A stretch of 64,000 bases of DNA from CAZBWP01 sp964630265 (GCA_964630265.1 CAZVRW010000013.1:4428-68427); one strand, 5' to 3'; shown: positions 8,346 to 17,040, counted from the first letter of the stretch. Made by a program: numbers and translations. The notes: generated by a model from the sequence alone, not told the origin.

Positions 8346-8355
8346 TGGCTGCGGC

Positions 8356-8649
8356 CTAAGCGTCCGGATCTCGGCCGCGCAGCGCGCGGACGTCGGCCAG
8401 CGTCGCAACGACCAGATCGAGCAGATAACCGGCCCCCAGCTGCCGCACCAGGGTCTCGATGACCACGAGGCGGGCCTCCACGTCCGCCATATCCCGCGCC
8501 GGCGTCGACAGCAGCCGCTCCTGCAGGTCGGCGACGCGGCATTCGAGGTTGCCGCGCGCACCGGCACCAGGATCCTCCAGCGCCGCCGTCGCCTGCGCCA
8601 GTTCCTTCGCCAGCCGTTCGGTCTTCGTCGTCGGTTTGTCGTCGCCCAT
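8356..8649 (-). CDS. Hypothetical small helical protein
   Basis: A 97-residue, charged and probably all-helical protein (LAKELAQATAALED, RVADLQERLL, DVEARLVVIETLVRQLGAGYLLDLVVATLADVRAL). There is no signal peptide, membrane segment or Cys. GGAG lies 6 bp before the ATG. It sits between the cytochrome gene and the CoxS-like gene but on the opposite strand. No family is recognised; its helix-rich, heptad-like pattern suggests a small oligomeric protein. Confidence 0.5.
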   Translation of the reverse strand: MGDDKPTTKTERLAKELAQATAALEDPGAGARGNLECRVADLQERLLSTPARDMADVEARLVVIETLVRQLGAGYLLDLVVATLADVRALRGRDPDA

Positions 8650-8795
8650 GGCCGGGCTCCATCTCCTGACGGTCGGTCGCCGCTTCCTTTTACGCCAGCC
8701 GCGCGGCGAGCAGAAGCAGCAAGCGAACTTGACTCCCGTCGCGCCCGCTTCGACACTCGGCGCGTGGCAGGCGACCTGCGGGACGGCACGACGCT

Positions 8796-9335
8796 ATGAC
8801 GACGATCCCCGTGACGACGATCCCCGTGACCATGACCGTCACCACGACCGTGAACGGCACCGCGGTGACGGCGCAGGTGGAGCCCCGCCTGCTGCTCGTC
8901 GACTTCCTGCGCGATCACCTGGGTCTGACCGGAACCCACACCGGTTGCGACACCAGCCAGTGCGGGGCGTGTGTCGTCCTTGTCGACGGCCGCAGCGTCA
9001 AGAGCTGCACCATGTTGGCGGCGCAGGCGGAGGGTGCCCGCGTGACAACCATCGAAGGTGTCGCCGACGACGACACCACCATCGAACGTGTCGCCCACAG
9101 CGCCCGGCTGCATCCCATGCAGGCGGCGTTCCGCGAGCATCACGCCCTGCAGTGCGGCTTCTGCACGCCGGGCATGGTGATGAGCGCCCTCGACCTGGCG
9201 GCGCGCGATCCGGCACCGGACGACGCCACGATCCGCACGTGGCTCAAAGGCAATCTCTGCCGCTGCACCGGCTACCAGAGCATCGTCGCTGCCATCGCCG
9301 CCGGCGCCCGCGCCACCGCGGCGCGCCGAGGCTGA
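8796..9335 (+). CDS. [2Fe-2S] subunit of a molybdenum hydroxylase (CoxS/aldehyde oxidoreductase type)
   Basis: A protein of 179 residues with both iron-sulphur clusters of the xanthine oxidase family. The plant-ferredoxin-like site has Cys51, Cys56, Cys59 (GCDTSQCGAC) and Cys71. The second site has Cys120, Cys123 (CGFC) and Cys155, Cys157 (CRC). The subunit passes electrons from the molybdenum site to FAD. It is followed after 14 bp by the FAD subunit, but no molybdenum-binding large subunit is present nearby. The first 13 codons contain a 15-bp tandem duplication (TTIPV twice), so the true start may be the ATG at 8832; neither start has a strong ribosome site. Confidence 0.9.
   Translation: MTTIPVTTIPVTMTVTTTVNGTAVTAQVEPRLLLVDFLRDHLGLTGTHTGCDTSQCGACVVLVDGRSVKSCTMLAAQAEGARVTTIEGVADDDTTIERVAHSARLHPMQAAFREHHALQCGFCTPGMVMSALDLAARDPAPDDATIRTWLKGNLCRCTGYQSIVAAIAAGARATAARRG
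8799..8828. repeat. 15-bp perfect tandem duplication at the CoxS start
   Basis: Two adjacent copies of ACGACGATCCCCGTG (8799-8813 and 8814-8828) lie just after the upstream start codon. They encode TTIPV twice. A shorter protein starting at 8832 would exclude them. Confidence 0.7.
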
Positions 9336-9349
9336 CCGGTAGCCGCGCC

Positions 9350-10168
9350 ATGCAGCCGTTGCGACTGCATCGACCGGGCTCCATCGACGCGGCCATCGCG
9401 ACCTTCGCGGCGGCCGAGCGGGGCGCCTATCTGGCCGGCGGTGTCAGCCTCGTGCTGCTGCTGAAGGCCGGTCATGCGGCGCCCACCGATGTCGTCGATC
9501 TGAGCCGGCTGGACACGCTCCGCGGCATTGCGATGAATGGCGATCGCGTGCGCATCGGGGCCTTGGTCACCCACGATGCCCTGGCGACCGCGCCCGAGGT
9601 TTGCCGACGCCTGCCGGCGCTGGCCGATCTGGCGGCGCGGGTCGGCGATCCACAGGTTCGCAACCGCGGCACCGTCGGCGGTGCCGTCGTCACCAACGAT
9701 CCCGCCGGCGACTATCCGGCGGCGCTGGTGGCGCTCGATGCAAAGGTGCACACCGATCGCCGGACGCTCGCCGCCGAATCGTTCTTCATCGGCCGCTACC
9801 GGACGGCGCTGGCACCGGACGAGATCCTCACCGCCATCTCGGTGCCGGTGCCGCGGCGCGCCGCCTATGCGAAGGTCGAGCAGCCGGCGTCCCGGTACGC
9901 CCTGGTGGGGGTGATGGCGGCCGACCTGGACAGCGGCCCGCGGCTCGCCGCGGTCGGCGCTCGCCCCTCGGTGATGCGCCTGCCCAGCCTCGAAGCGGCG
10001 CTTGCCGGGGCGTTCGCCCCCGAATCCCTCGCGGGCGCGGCGGTGGCGGCCGACGGCTTCCTCGACGACCACCGGGGCTCCGCCGCCTACCGGGCGCAGC
10101 TGGTCACCGTGCTGGCGCGCCGGGCCGTGGCTGCCGCCTGTCGACCGGCGCCGAACACCAAGCCGTGA
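9350..10168 (+). CDS. FAD-binding subunit of a molybdenum hydroxylase (CoxM type)
   Basis: A protein of 272 residues. The FAD motifs of CoxM/XdhB are visible: YLAGGVSLVLLLK near the N-terminus (AGGxS) and RNRGTVGGAVVTNDPAGDYP (TxGG) at about 105-120. The usual C-terminal four-strand domain follows (FFIGRYRTAL, DEILTAISVP). It accepts electrons from the [2Fe-2S] subunit. The ATG at 9350 lies 14 bp after the CoxS-like stop. The open frame extends far upstream, but that part overlaps CoxS and lacks homology. The gene expected next in CoxMSL or similar operons, the molybdopterin-binding large subunit, is absent. Confidence 0.9.
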   Translation: MQPLRLHRPGSIDAAIATFAAAERGAYLAGGVSLVLLLKAGHAAPTDVVDLSRLDTLRGIAMNGDRVRIGALVTHDALATAPEVCRRLPALADLAARVGDPQVRNRGTVGGAVVTNDPAGDYPAALVALDAKVHTDRRTLAAESFFIGRYRTALAPDEILTAISVPVPRRAAYAKVEQPASRYALVGVMAADLDSGPRLAAVGARPSVMRLPSLEAALAGAFAPESLAGAAVAADGFLDDHRGSAAYRAQLVTVLARRAVAAACRPAPNTKP

Positions 10169-10247
10169 CATCCAACCGCCCGGCTTGAGCCGAGCCGGCG
10201 GCTGGGCTATCTCTGCTCCCAGATCACACGCCACCGAGGAGACCCTC

Positions 10248-10871
10248 ATGCTGGTCCGTACGCTCGCGTTCGCCGCCCTGTTCGTCGCGGCATCATCGGC
10301 CGAGGCCGCCGACGCCGACGGGCGTGCAGCGCCCAAGGGCTTTGGCCTTGCGACCTGTGAACAGTTCCTCGAAGCAGCCCGTCAACCGGACAACCAGAGC
10401 ACGGTGCGGGCGATTGCCGAATGGGTGAACGGCTACCTCACCGCCTCCAACATCTACATGGACGAGACCTACGACATTGCCCCCTGGCAGAACCCCGTGT
10501 ACCTGCTCAACGTCTATGCCCGGTTGTGCCAGCAGCAGCCCGACCAGCGGTTCGTCGCCGTTGTCCACTTCGTCAACAACGCCCTGCGCGAGACCCGGTT
10601 GACCAAGCAGCAGGAGATGGTGACGGTGGAGGCCGGGGACCAGCGGATGGGCATTTACAAGGAAATTCTCAAGGACGTGCAGCAGTCCCTGATCGACAAA
10701 GGCTACCTCAAGGGCACCGCGGACGGCGCCTTTGGGCCGATGACGCGCACCGCGCTCGAGTCCTACCAGACCGCCCAGCAACTCAGCGTCACCGGGTTAC
10801 CGGATTCGTTCACCGTCGAGCGGCTGCTGTTCGCTCCGCCGGCCGCGGAGCCGGCGCCTCAGGCGGAATGA
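10248..10871 (+). CDS. Exported protein with HdeA/Rap1a-like and peptidoglycan-binding domains
   Basis: A protein of 207 residues with a GAGGAG ribosome site and a signal peptide (FAALFVAASSAEA). Residues 30-115 contain two Cys (GLATCEQF and ARLCQQQP) and AEWVNGYLTA, a pattern like HdeA or Rap1a small periplasmic domains, where the two Cys form a disulphide. The C-terminal part (about 135-195: ILKDVQQSLIDKGYLKGTADGAFGPMTRTALESYQ) is a PG_binding_1 domain. It is probably a periplasmic, cell-wall-associated protein. It follows the CoxM-like gene by 79 bp and overlaps the end of the convergent nucleotidyltransferase by 13 bp. The exact role is unknown. Confidence 0.65.
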   Translation: MLVRTLAFAALFVAASSAEAADADGRAAPKGFGLATCEQFLEAARQPDNQSTVRAIAEWVNGYLTASNIYMDETYDIAPWQNPVYLLNVYARLCQQQPDQRFVAVVHFVNNALRETRLTKQQEMVTVEAGDQRMGIYKEILKDVQQSLIDKGYLKGTADGAFGPMTRTALESYQTAQQLSVTGLPDSFTVERLLFAPPAAEPAPQAE

Positions 10872-11524
10872 CCGGCGGAGTCGTCCGGATCGCCGGCGGA
10901 CTCGCCGGCCAACCGGCCGGCGGCGACACGGAGGTCGTGCGGCGTATCCACGTCGAATAGCACGCCGGCATCGTCCATCGCCACCCGCAGCACCTGCCCG
11001 GCGTGGCGCGCGAGCAGTGGCCGGGCGCCGGTGTCGCCCGCCAGGTCGCGCAGTTCCGAAAAGTATCGCGCCGGCCATAGCACCGGATTGCCGCGGCGTC
11101 CGGCAAACATCGGCACGCAGATCGGCCGCCTCGCGTCGGCCACGTACGCCGCGATCAGCCGGTCGATGTGCGCCGCGCGTACCAGCGGCGCATCGCCAAG
11201 CAGGACGACGGCGCCGGCAACACCGGCCGGCAGAGCCGCGACGCCGGCGCGGAGGGAGGTCGCGAGTCCCTGCTCGTACGTCGGATTCTCGACAAGCGTC
11301 ACGGGTTGGGCACGGAGCAGCCGCGCCACCGACGCCGCCTGATGGCCGACGACGACGATCACCGGCCGCGCCATTGAATCGCGCGCCGCCGCGACGGCGT
11401 AGTCAACCAGCGGCCGGCCGCAGAGGGGAGTCAGCAGCTTGCTCACGGCGCCCATGCGCCGCGACCGGCCGGCGGCGAGAACCACCGCCGCGATCCCCGG
11501 TTCGAGAACGTTGTTCCTGGACAC
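10859..11524 (-). CDS. mocA: Molybdenum cofactor cytidylyltransferase-like protein (MocA family)
   Basis: A protein of 221 residues. The GTG at 11524 is preceded by a strong GGAGG ribosome site at 7 bp, so it was preferred to the longer frame. The N-terminal signature VLAAGRSRRMG...KLL is that of MocA-like nucleotidyltransferases. Further on are VVLLGDAPLV (metal-binding Asp) and VPMFAGRRGNPVLW. Family members transfer CMP from CTP to molybdopterin, giving the cytosine dinucleotide cofactor used by CO dehydrogenase and aldehyde oxidoreductase types. That fits the CoxS/CoxM-like genes just upstream on the other strand. MobA-type GTP use is less likely because a true mobA is present at 5.0-5.7 kb. 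Confidence 0.8.
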   Translation of the reverse strand: MSRNNVLEPGIAAVVLAAGRSRRMGAVSKLLTPLCGRPLVDYAVAAARDSMARPVIVVVGHQAASVARLLRAQPVTLVENPTYEQGLATSLRAGVAALPAGVAGAVVLLGDAPLVRAAHIDRLIAAYVADARRPICVPMFAGRRGNPVLWPARYFSELRDLAGDTGARPLLARHAGQVLRVAMDDAGVLFDVDTPHDLRVAAGRLAGESAGDPDDSAGHSA

Positions 11525-11623
11525 GGGCACACCTCCGCACGGCCCCGGCGCCCCGCGGCTGGAGCGCGCCGATCCTGCCGCCGCGGGATGGCGCGGGGCA
11601 ACCGTCCCGAAGCCCGATGGCAC

Positions 11624-11659
11624 AAAAAAAAACGCGGCCTCGGGGGTTCGAAGCCGCGT
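11624..11659 (-). terminator. Rho-independent terminator for the 5'-nucleotidase gene
   Basis: Read on the minus strand, ACGCGGC pairs with GCCGCGT (11653-11659 with 11632-11638). A further three pairs follow inside after one mismatch, and the stem is followed by a run of nine T. It lies about 60 bp after the nucleotidase stop codon. Confidence 0.85.
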
Positions 11660-11719
11660 CAGGATGGGTCGGTTGGCCGGATCGCGCCCGCGACCCGACC
11701 TTCGACGGAGAATGGCCGC

Positions 11720-13672
11720 TCAGGCGGCGCGACGGCGGCGCGCGACGCCCAAGACCGCGAGGCCGAAGCCCAGCAGCGCAACGCTCGCCGGCACCGGCAC
11801 CGATGCCAAGGAGTTGACGATGCGGCCCTCGCCACCTTCGGGATACTGCGGCGCCGTGATCTCCCCGTTCAGGTCGTTGACGATGTAGTCGAACAGGGTC
11901 GCCTGGTCGCTGATCCCCAACAAGGTGAACTCGGGATCGAACCAGGAGAAGTACTGGTCGCCGCCATTGGCCAGGAAGTTCAGCGTCGCGATATTGAGCA
12001 TCCGGTCGCCGACGATCCGTCCATTCTCGATGAGCACGGTGCCGTCGTCCAGGGTTACCTCAAGGACGCGCGAGCCCTCCTGGACGATGTTGCCGTCCAC
12101 GTCGATTGCCATCGCCTGCCCGTTCGAGGTGAAGACGAAGTTGAAGCCGGCCACCTGGGCGAACCGGCCAGTGCCGCCGCCACCGATGTCCGAGGTCGTC
12201 CCCGGCAGGACCCGTGAGACGGCGTTCTCGAGCAAGCGCTTGAAGTCCAGGACCGAAACATCGGTCACGACCGTCAGGATGTTGCCGAAAGGCAGGATGT
12301 CGAAGGTGTTCAGCTCCGAGATGTCGGAGCCGGCGGGGATCTCCAGATCGTTGCGGATGCCGCCACCGTTCTGCATCGCGACATCGATGGCGCCGAGAAC
12401 GCCGAACTCGGCGGCCCGTTGGTTGGCGACCGACAGAAACGCGTCGGCGACCAGATTGCCCTGGTTGCTCTCCTGCGAACGGACGGTGTTGCGCCGGCCG
12501 TCCAGAGCCACCTCGGTCGTCGCGATGATGTTGTTGTCGAGGTTGGCGACGAACGCTGCCACCGGGTCGACCACGTCCGTCTGGACATTGGCGTCCGGCG
12601 TGAAGCTGAAATCGCCGACCTCGGCCGACGACGAGCCCGGCTCGACGATGCGCACCGGGCCGCTGTCGGTGACCACCGCGTCCGCCCGAACGGCGCCGGT
12701 CACCGGATCGACCAATTCGCCATCGGTGTCAAAATCCAGGATGAGCTGGCCGACATATTTGTAATTCCCGGCTGTGGTGACGATCGGCACCTCGCGGTTA
12801 TCGGCGTCGCGCACGAACTGCGGATAAGGACCGGAGACGGTGTCTCCAGGAACGAGAAGGTCCCCTGGGTTGGCGAAGGCCTCGCTGCCGCCGCCGGCGA
12901 TCGCCACGTCGAGGCCGGTCAATTGCCCGATCAGTGCCTCATCTTCGCTGACGCTCTGCAGATGGCTGATCAGGATGATGCGCTCGACACCCTGGTTGTT
13001 GATCAGATCATCGATCTCAGCTTGCACGGCCGTCAGCACGTCCTGGTCGACGCCGACGCCGCCGGGACTGGAGATGAATGGCAGATTGGGGGTGGTGGCG
13101 CCGACGATGCCATAGGTCTCGCCGCTCGGCCCGGTGGTCACGATGCTTTTGAACAGCCGCGTGCCGACCAGCGCCTGCAGGTCGGCCTCGCCCGAAAAGT
13201 CCAGGTTGGCGCTGAGATAGGGGATCGGCTGGCCGCTGTTGAAGGTGGTGCCGGTGACGCCGTTGCCGATGAAATCCGCAAGCACGGCCGGGCCGGCGTC
13301 GAAGTCATGGTTGCCGATGACGAGCGCGTCGTACTGGATCGCGCTGATCAACTCGGCATCAAAATAGGTGCGGCTGCCGAGGTCGCCGGTGGCGAGGCTG
13401 GCATTGAATTCGGGGCCGGGGATGAAGTTGTCACCGGAGGACAGGGTCAAAGTGTCGAAGCCGTTGGCGACGGCATTGGCCCGGAGCGCCGCCAGGGCGC
13501 CGGCGAAGCGCGCGGCGCCGCCGAAGTCCTCGATGCCTTTGCCGGCATTGATCAGCTGGGATTCGCCGTCATTGTTGTGAAAAATGGAAACGGACTGCGC
13601 CGACGCACCACCAGCCGGCAGACTGGCGGCGAGCGCGGCGAGAGCGACACCGGCGTAGAGATTTCTGGTCAT
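11720..13672 (-). CDS. Secreted 5'-nucleotidase/UshA-like phosphoesterase with PEP-CTERM-like tail
   Basis: A protein of 650 residues. A signal peptide (LAALAASLPAGGASA) precedes a calcineurin-like metallophosphatase domain with HNND, LSSGDN, IGNHDFD and ISHLQ metal-site motifs. The 5'-nucleotidase C-terminal domain follows, with MQNGGGIRNDLE and LPFGN. The last 26 residues (VPVPASVALLGFGLAVLG then ARRRR) have a Pro-rich motif, a hydrophobic helix and a basic tail, as in PEP-CTERM/VPxxA-CTERM sorting signals cut by exosortase. The usual UshA HTND is HNND here. It probably cleaves extracellular nucleotides for phosphate or nucleoside salvage at the cell surface. An AAGGA ribosome site supports the start. 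No exosortase is in the window. Confidence 0.88.
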   Translation of the reverse strand: MTRNLYAGVALAALAASLPAGGASAQSVSIFHNNDGESQLINAGKGIEDFGGAARFAGALAALRANAVANGFDTLTLSSGDNFIPGPEFNASLATGDLGSRTYFDAELISAIQYDALVIGNHDFDAGPAVLADFIGNGVTGTTFNSGQPIPYLSANLDFSGEADLQALVGTRLFKSIVTTGPSGETYGIVGATTPNLPFISSPGGVGVDQDVLTAVQAEIDDLINNQGVERIILISHLQSVSEDEALIGQLTGLDVAIAGGGSEAFANPGDLLVPGDTVSGPYPQFVRDADNREVPIVTTAGNYKYVGQLILDFDTDGELVDPVTGAVRADAVVTDSGPVRIVEPGSSSAEVGDFSFTPDANVQTDVVDPVAAFVANLDNNIIATTEVALDGRRNTVRSQESNQGNLVADAFLSVANQRAAEFGVLGAIDVAMQNGGGIRNDLEIPAGSDISELNTFDILPFGNILTVVTDVSVLDFKRLLENAVSRVLPGTTSDIGGGGTGRFAQVAGFNFVFTSNGQAMAIDVDGNIVQEGSRVLEVTLDDGTVLIENGRIVGDRMLNIATLNFLANGGDQYFSWFDPEFTLLGISDQATLFDYIVNDLNGEITAPQYPEGGEGRIVNSLASVPVPASVALLGFGLAVLGVARRRRAA

Positions 13673-14383
13673 TATCTTTCCTTCCCTTCGTTAGGAGCAA
13701 CCGACACCAGACACGGGCACGATGCCCGCGGGCCGACGCCGGCGGCCGGGTTCCGTCCGTCGGCAGATCGAGCCTGGGGAGCAACAGTCGGAACGTTGGA
13801 CCGCTTCGGGGCTGAGTTCCGCAACGTTGGCACCGTTCCGCCCGCCGCGGGTTGGTCGGATGTGTTCCCGCAAGTCATGCGATTGAATTGCCGGAACACT
13901 TGATGGTTGAATCGCAGATTTTCTTCGCGCTGGGCGCGCACCGCACCGCGATGAAACAAAATTGCCAACAATCGGTCACAAGAATGCAAGCCACGAGTAG
14001 ACATGGATTTTATTGCAACTTTCATGCCAAGGAACATAAGCCTCTGAAACGCCACAACTGTTGCAAAATTATTTCTGAAACAATGCGCGTTTCTGTAAAA
14101 TTACTTTACACTCGTGATCTGCCCTCTGCCGGAGCGACGCCAGCAAGCGCCATGTTTTCAAAGCGCTAGCGACGGGGCGGCCTGTTGGAAATTTTTACAA
14201 ACCCCGGGAACTCGGGCGAGAATGCTGCTAGGGTTGGTTCGGGAGGCCGGCCGATGCGCCCGATCGGCCGGCACGCGTCAGCCATGCCGACCGCGTCTCT
14301 TCCCGATTGACCGAACCGGCCGCCGTCGAACGCCCTTCGAGCCGCCCGGGACCAGGCAACCTGAGACCGAGTATCATCGCACC
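13673..14383. other. Long divergent intergenic region with an AT-rich core
   Basis: These 711 bp separate the nucleotidase and sat/cysC genes, which are transcribed away from each other. The part from about 13900 to 14160 is clearly richer in A+T than the rest of the window. It should hold both promoters, but I could not assign specific boxes. A 105-codon frame inside it has no features of a real protein. Confidence 0.6.
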
Positions 14384-16093
14384 ATGACCAACCTGATCGC
14401 CCCCCATGGCGGGGCTTTGCGAGTTCTCTATCTGCCGCGCGACGAAGCGGCTGCCACCAAGCGCGCCGCCATTGCCCTGCCGTCGTGGACGTTGACCCGC
14501 CGCCAGCTGTGCGACGTCACGCTGCTCCTGAACGGCGGCTTCTCGCCACTGCAAGGCTTTCTCGAGCAGCCCGACTACGACCGCGTGGTCGAGGCGATGC
14601 GGCTCGTGGACGGTACCCTCTGGCCGATTCCGGTCACCCTCGACGTCAGCGGCGCCGTGGCCGATCAGGTGGGCGTCGGTGACCGGCTGGCGCTCCGCGA
14701 TCCCGAAGGCTGGCTGGTCGCGGTGCTTGACATCCGATCGAAATGGCGGCCGGACCGCATCCAGGAGGCGGAAAGCGTGTTCGAGACCCTCGACCGCGCC
14801 CACCCCGGTGTGCGCCACCTGCTCGACGACACCGGGGTGACCTATCTGGGCGGCCCGCTCACTGGGATCGACCGGCCCGTCGACTATGATTTCAAACATT
14901 TCCGCCACGACCCGGCGGAGCTGCGCCGGATCTTCAGCGACTGGGGCTGGTCCAGGATCGTCGCCTTTCAGACCCGCAACCCCATGCACCGCGCGCACCA
15001 GGAGCTGACCTTTCGCGCGGCGCAACTGGCCGAGGCGAACCTGCTGCTGCATCCGGTGGTTGGCGTCACCCAGCCCGGCGACGTCGACTACTTCTCGCGG
15101 GTGCGCTGCTACGAGCACATCCTCAAGTTCTACCCCGAGCAGTCGACGCTGCTGAGCCTGCTGCCCCTAGCCATGCGGATGGCCGGCCCGCGCGAGGCGG
15201 TGTGGCATGCGATCATCCGCAAGAATTACGGCTGCACCCACTTCGTCGTCGGCCGCGACCACGCCGGCCCGCGCGACGGCGCCGGCGAGGCCTTCTATCA
15301 CCCCTATGCCGCCCAGGACCTCGTTCGCCAGCTGGAGCCCGAGCTCGGCGTCTCCATGGTCCCTTTTCGCGAGCTGGTATACGTCCAAGACCGTGGCCAG
15401 TACGTCCCCCGCGACGATGTCCAGCATGGAGAGGTGACGCTCACCCTCTCCGGCTCGGAATTGCGGCGACGGCTGCGTGAGGGGATCGACGTGCCCGAGT
15501 GGTTCTCGTTCCCGGAGGTCGTGGCCGAGCTCCGGCGCAGCTATCCGCCGCGCCACAAGCAGGGATTCGTCGTGCTGTTCACCGGCCTCTCCGGCTCCGG
15601 CAAGTCGACACTGGCCAACGCCCTGATGGTCAAGCTGCTGGAGCTGGGCGGCCGCTCGGTGACACTGCTGGACGGCGACCTGGTGCGCCGGCATCTGTCG
15701 AGCGAACTCGGCTTCTCGCGCGAGCACCGCAATCTCAACGTGCTGCGCATCGGCTACGTGGCCAGCGAGATCGCCAAGGCCGGCGGCATCGCACTCTGCG
15801 CCCCCATCGCCCCCTATGCCGATATCCGCCGCCGTGTCCGGAGCATGGTCGAGCAGCACGGCGGCTTCGCCGAGATCCACGTGGCGACGCCCATCGACGT
15901 GTGCGAACGGCGCGACACCAAAGGCCTCTACGCCAAGGCACGCGCCGGCCTGCTCAAGCAGTTCACCGGCATCGACGATCCGTACGAGGCTCCGACCCAC
16001 GCGGAACTGGTGATCAGCACCGAGGACCAGACGCCGGAGGCGGCGGCGCAGCGCATCCTGCTCAAGCTGGAAAGCCTGGGCTTCATCAAGTAG
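14384..16093 (+). CDS. sat/cysC: Bifunctional sulfate adenylyltransferase / adenylylsulfate kinase
   Basis: A protein of 569 residues with two activation enzymes in one chain. Residues 1-385 are ATP sulfurylase of the Sat type: FQTRNPMHRAHQ holds the HxxH ATP-binding motif, and VGRDHAGP is the second. Residues 390-569 are APS kinase: FTGLSGSGKSTLANAL is the P-loop, DGDLVRRHLSSELGFSREHR the substrate region, and IAPYADIRRRVR follows. The product PAPS is a sulphate donor or the entry to assimilation. The same fusion occurs in Aquifex and many alphaproteobacteria, in place of CysDN. The ATG at 14384 begins the conserved part; the ribosome site is weak. Confidence 0.95.
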   Translation: MTNLIAPHGGALRVLYLPRDEAAATKRAAIALPSWTLTRRQLCDVTLLLNGGFSPLQGFLEQPDYDRVVEAMRLVDGTLWPIPVTLDVSGAVADQVGVGDRLALRDPEGWLVAVLDIRSKWRPDRIQEAESVFETLDRAHPGVRHLLDDTGVTYLGGPLTGIDRPVDYDFKHFRHDPAELRRIFSDWGWSRIVAFQTRNPMHRAHQELTFRAAQLAEANLLLHPVVGVTQPGDVDYFSRVRCYEHILKFYPEQSTLLSLLPLAMRMAGPREAVWHAIIRKNYGCTHFVVGRDHAGPRDGAGEAFYHPYAAQDLVRQLEPELGVSMVPFRELVYVQDRGQYVPRDDVQHGEVTLTLSGSELRRRLREGIDVPEWFSFPEVVAELRRSYPPRHKQGFVVLFTGLSGSGKSTLANALMVKLLELGGRSVTLLDGDLVRRHLSSELGFSREHRNLNVLRIGYVASEIAKAGGIALCAPIAPYADIRRRVRSMVEQHGGFAEIHVATPIDVCERRDTKGLYAKARAGLLKQFTGIDDPYEAPTHAELVISTEDQTPEAAAQRILLKLESLGFIK

Positions 16094-16233
16094 CGCCGTG
16101 GCACGCCTCGGAGCGCCGGCGTCGTCCCGCGCCTACGCCTCGGCCTTGTGCGGATCGGCGGATTGTGCATCATCGCCTCACCCGCGCGGCGCCGCCGTCG
16201 GGCTCCGATCCTTGCACAGGGAAGACCGGTTCG

Positions 16234-17040
16234 ATGCTCGCCTCGATCGTCCGTGTGGTCGCCATCGCCGCCGTCGGTGCATGGCTGGCGCCTGCCGCGG
16301 CACTCGCCAGCGACCCGGTGGTCGCCCGGCTCAACGGCCAGGAAATCCGGCAATCGGACGTCCTTCGCGCCCGCGGCCGGCTACCCGCGTCGCTGCGCGA
16401 CAAGCCGGCCGAGCAGATCGTGCCGATGCTCACCACCATCGTCATCAACAGCCGGCTGCTGGCCGACGAGGCACGCAGCCAGGGCATCGCCTACGAGCCG
16501 CAGGTACGCCGCCAGATCGACTTGGTCACCGACCTGGTGCTGGAGCAGGAATTGCTGGATCGCTATTTGGCGAAGCAAATCACCGAGGCCGCGGTGCGCG
16601 CCCGCTACGAGAAGCTGGCGGCCGAGGTGGCGGGTACGGAGCAAATCCGCGCGCGCCACATTCTGCTGCGCAGCGAGGACCAAGCCCGCGACGTGATCCG
16701 AAGCCTCGGCGCCGGACGGCCCTTCGAACAGCTGGCGCGCGAGTCGTCGGTCGATCCCACCGCCGACACCGGTGGCGACCTGGGCTATTTCACCCACGGC
16801 GAAATGGCGGAGCCGTTCTCCGACGCGGCGTTCCGGCTGCAACCCGGCCAGTTCACGCGCAATCCGGTGCAGACCGAGTTCGGTTGGCATGTCATCCTGG
16901 TGGAGGACCGTCGCCCGGCGGTGCCGCCGCCACTGAGCCAGGTGCGCGACCAGATCCGCAATCTCTTGACCGCCGAACTGCGCAAAGAGTATGTGGAATC
17001 GCTGCGCCAGAAGGCGACCGTCGAGCGCTTCGATCGCTGA
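16234..17040 (+). CDS. Periplasmic peptidyl-prolyl isomerase, PpiC/parvulin type
   Basis: A protein of 268 residues. The signal peptide is MLASIVRVVAIAAVGAWL, ending near ALASD. An N-terminal SurA-like chaperone region (VVARLNGQEIRQSDVL) is followed by a rotamase domain at about 130-235 with the parvulin signature IRARHILLRSEDQA, DLGYFTHGEMAEPFSDAAF and TEFGWHVILVED. It catalyses proline isomerisation and helps fold exported proteins. It lies 3 bp before argJ, a gene pair widely found in alphaproteobacteria, so the two are probably co-transcribed although their functions are unrelated. Confidence 0.92.
   Translation: MLASIVRVVAIAAVGAWLAPAAALASDPVVARLNGQEIRQSDVLRARGRLPASLRDKPAEQIVPMLTTIVINSRLLADEARSQGIAYEPQVRRQIDLVTDLVLEQELLDRYLAKQITEAAVRARYEKLAAEVAGTEQIRARHILLRSEDQARDVIRSLGAGRPFEQLARESSVDPTADTGGDLGYFTHGEMAEPFSDAAFRLQPGQFTRNPVQTEFGWHVILVEDRRPAVPPPLSQVRDQIRNLLTAELRKEYVESLRQKATVERFDR

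Noticed and set aside
10859..11524. MocA-like protein as a second MobA
   Set aside because: Its LAAGRSRRMG...KLL signature is MocA-like, and a clear mobA is present at 5.0-5.7 kb.
13852..14169. 105-codon frame in the AT-rich gap
   Set aside because: No homology, odd composition and no ribosome site.
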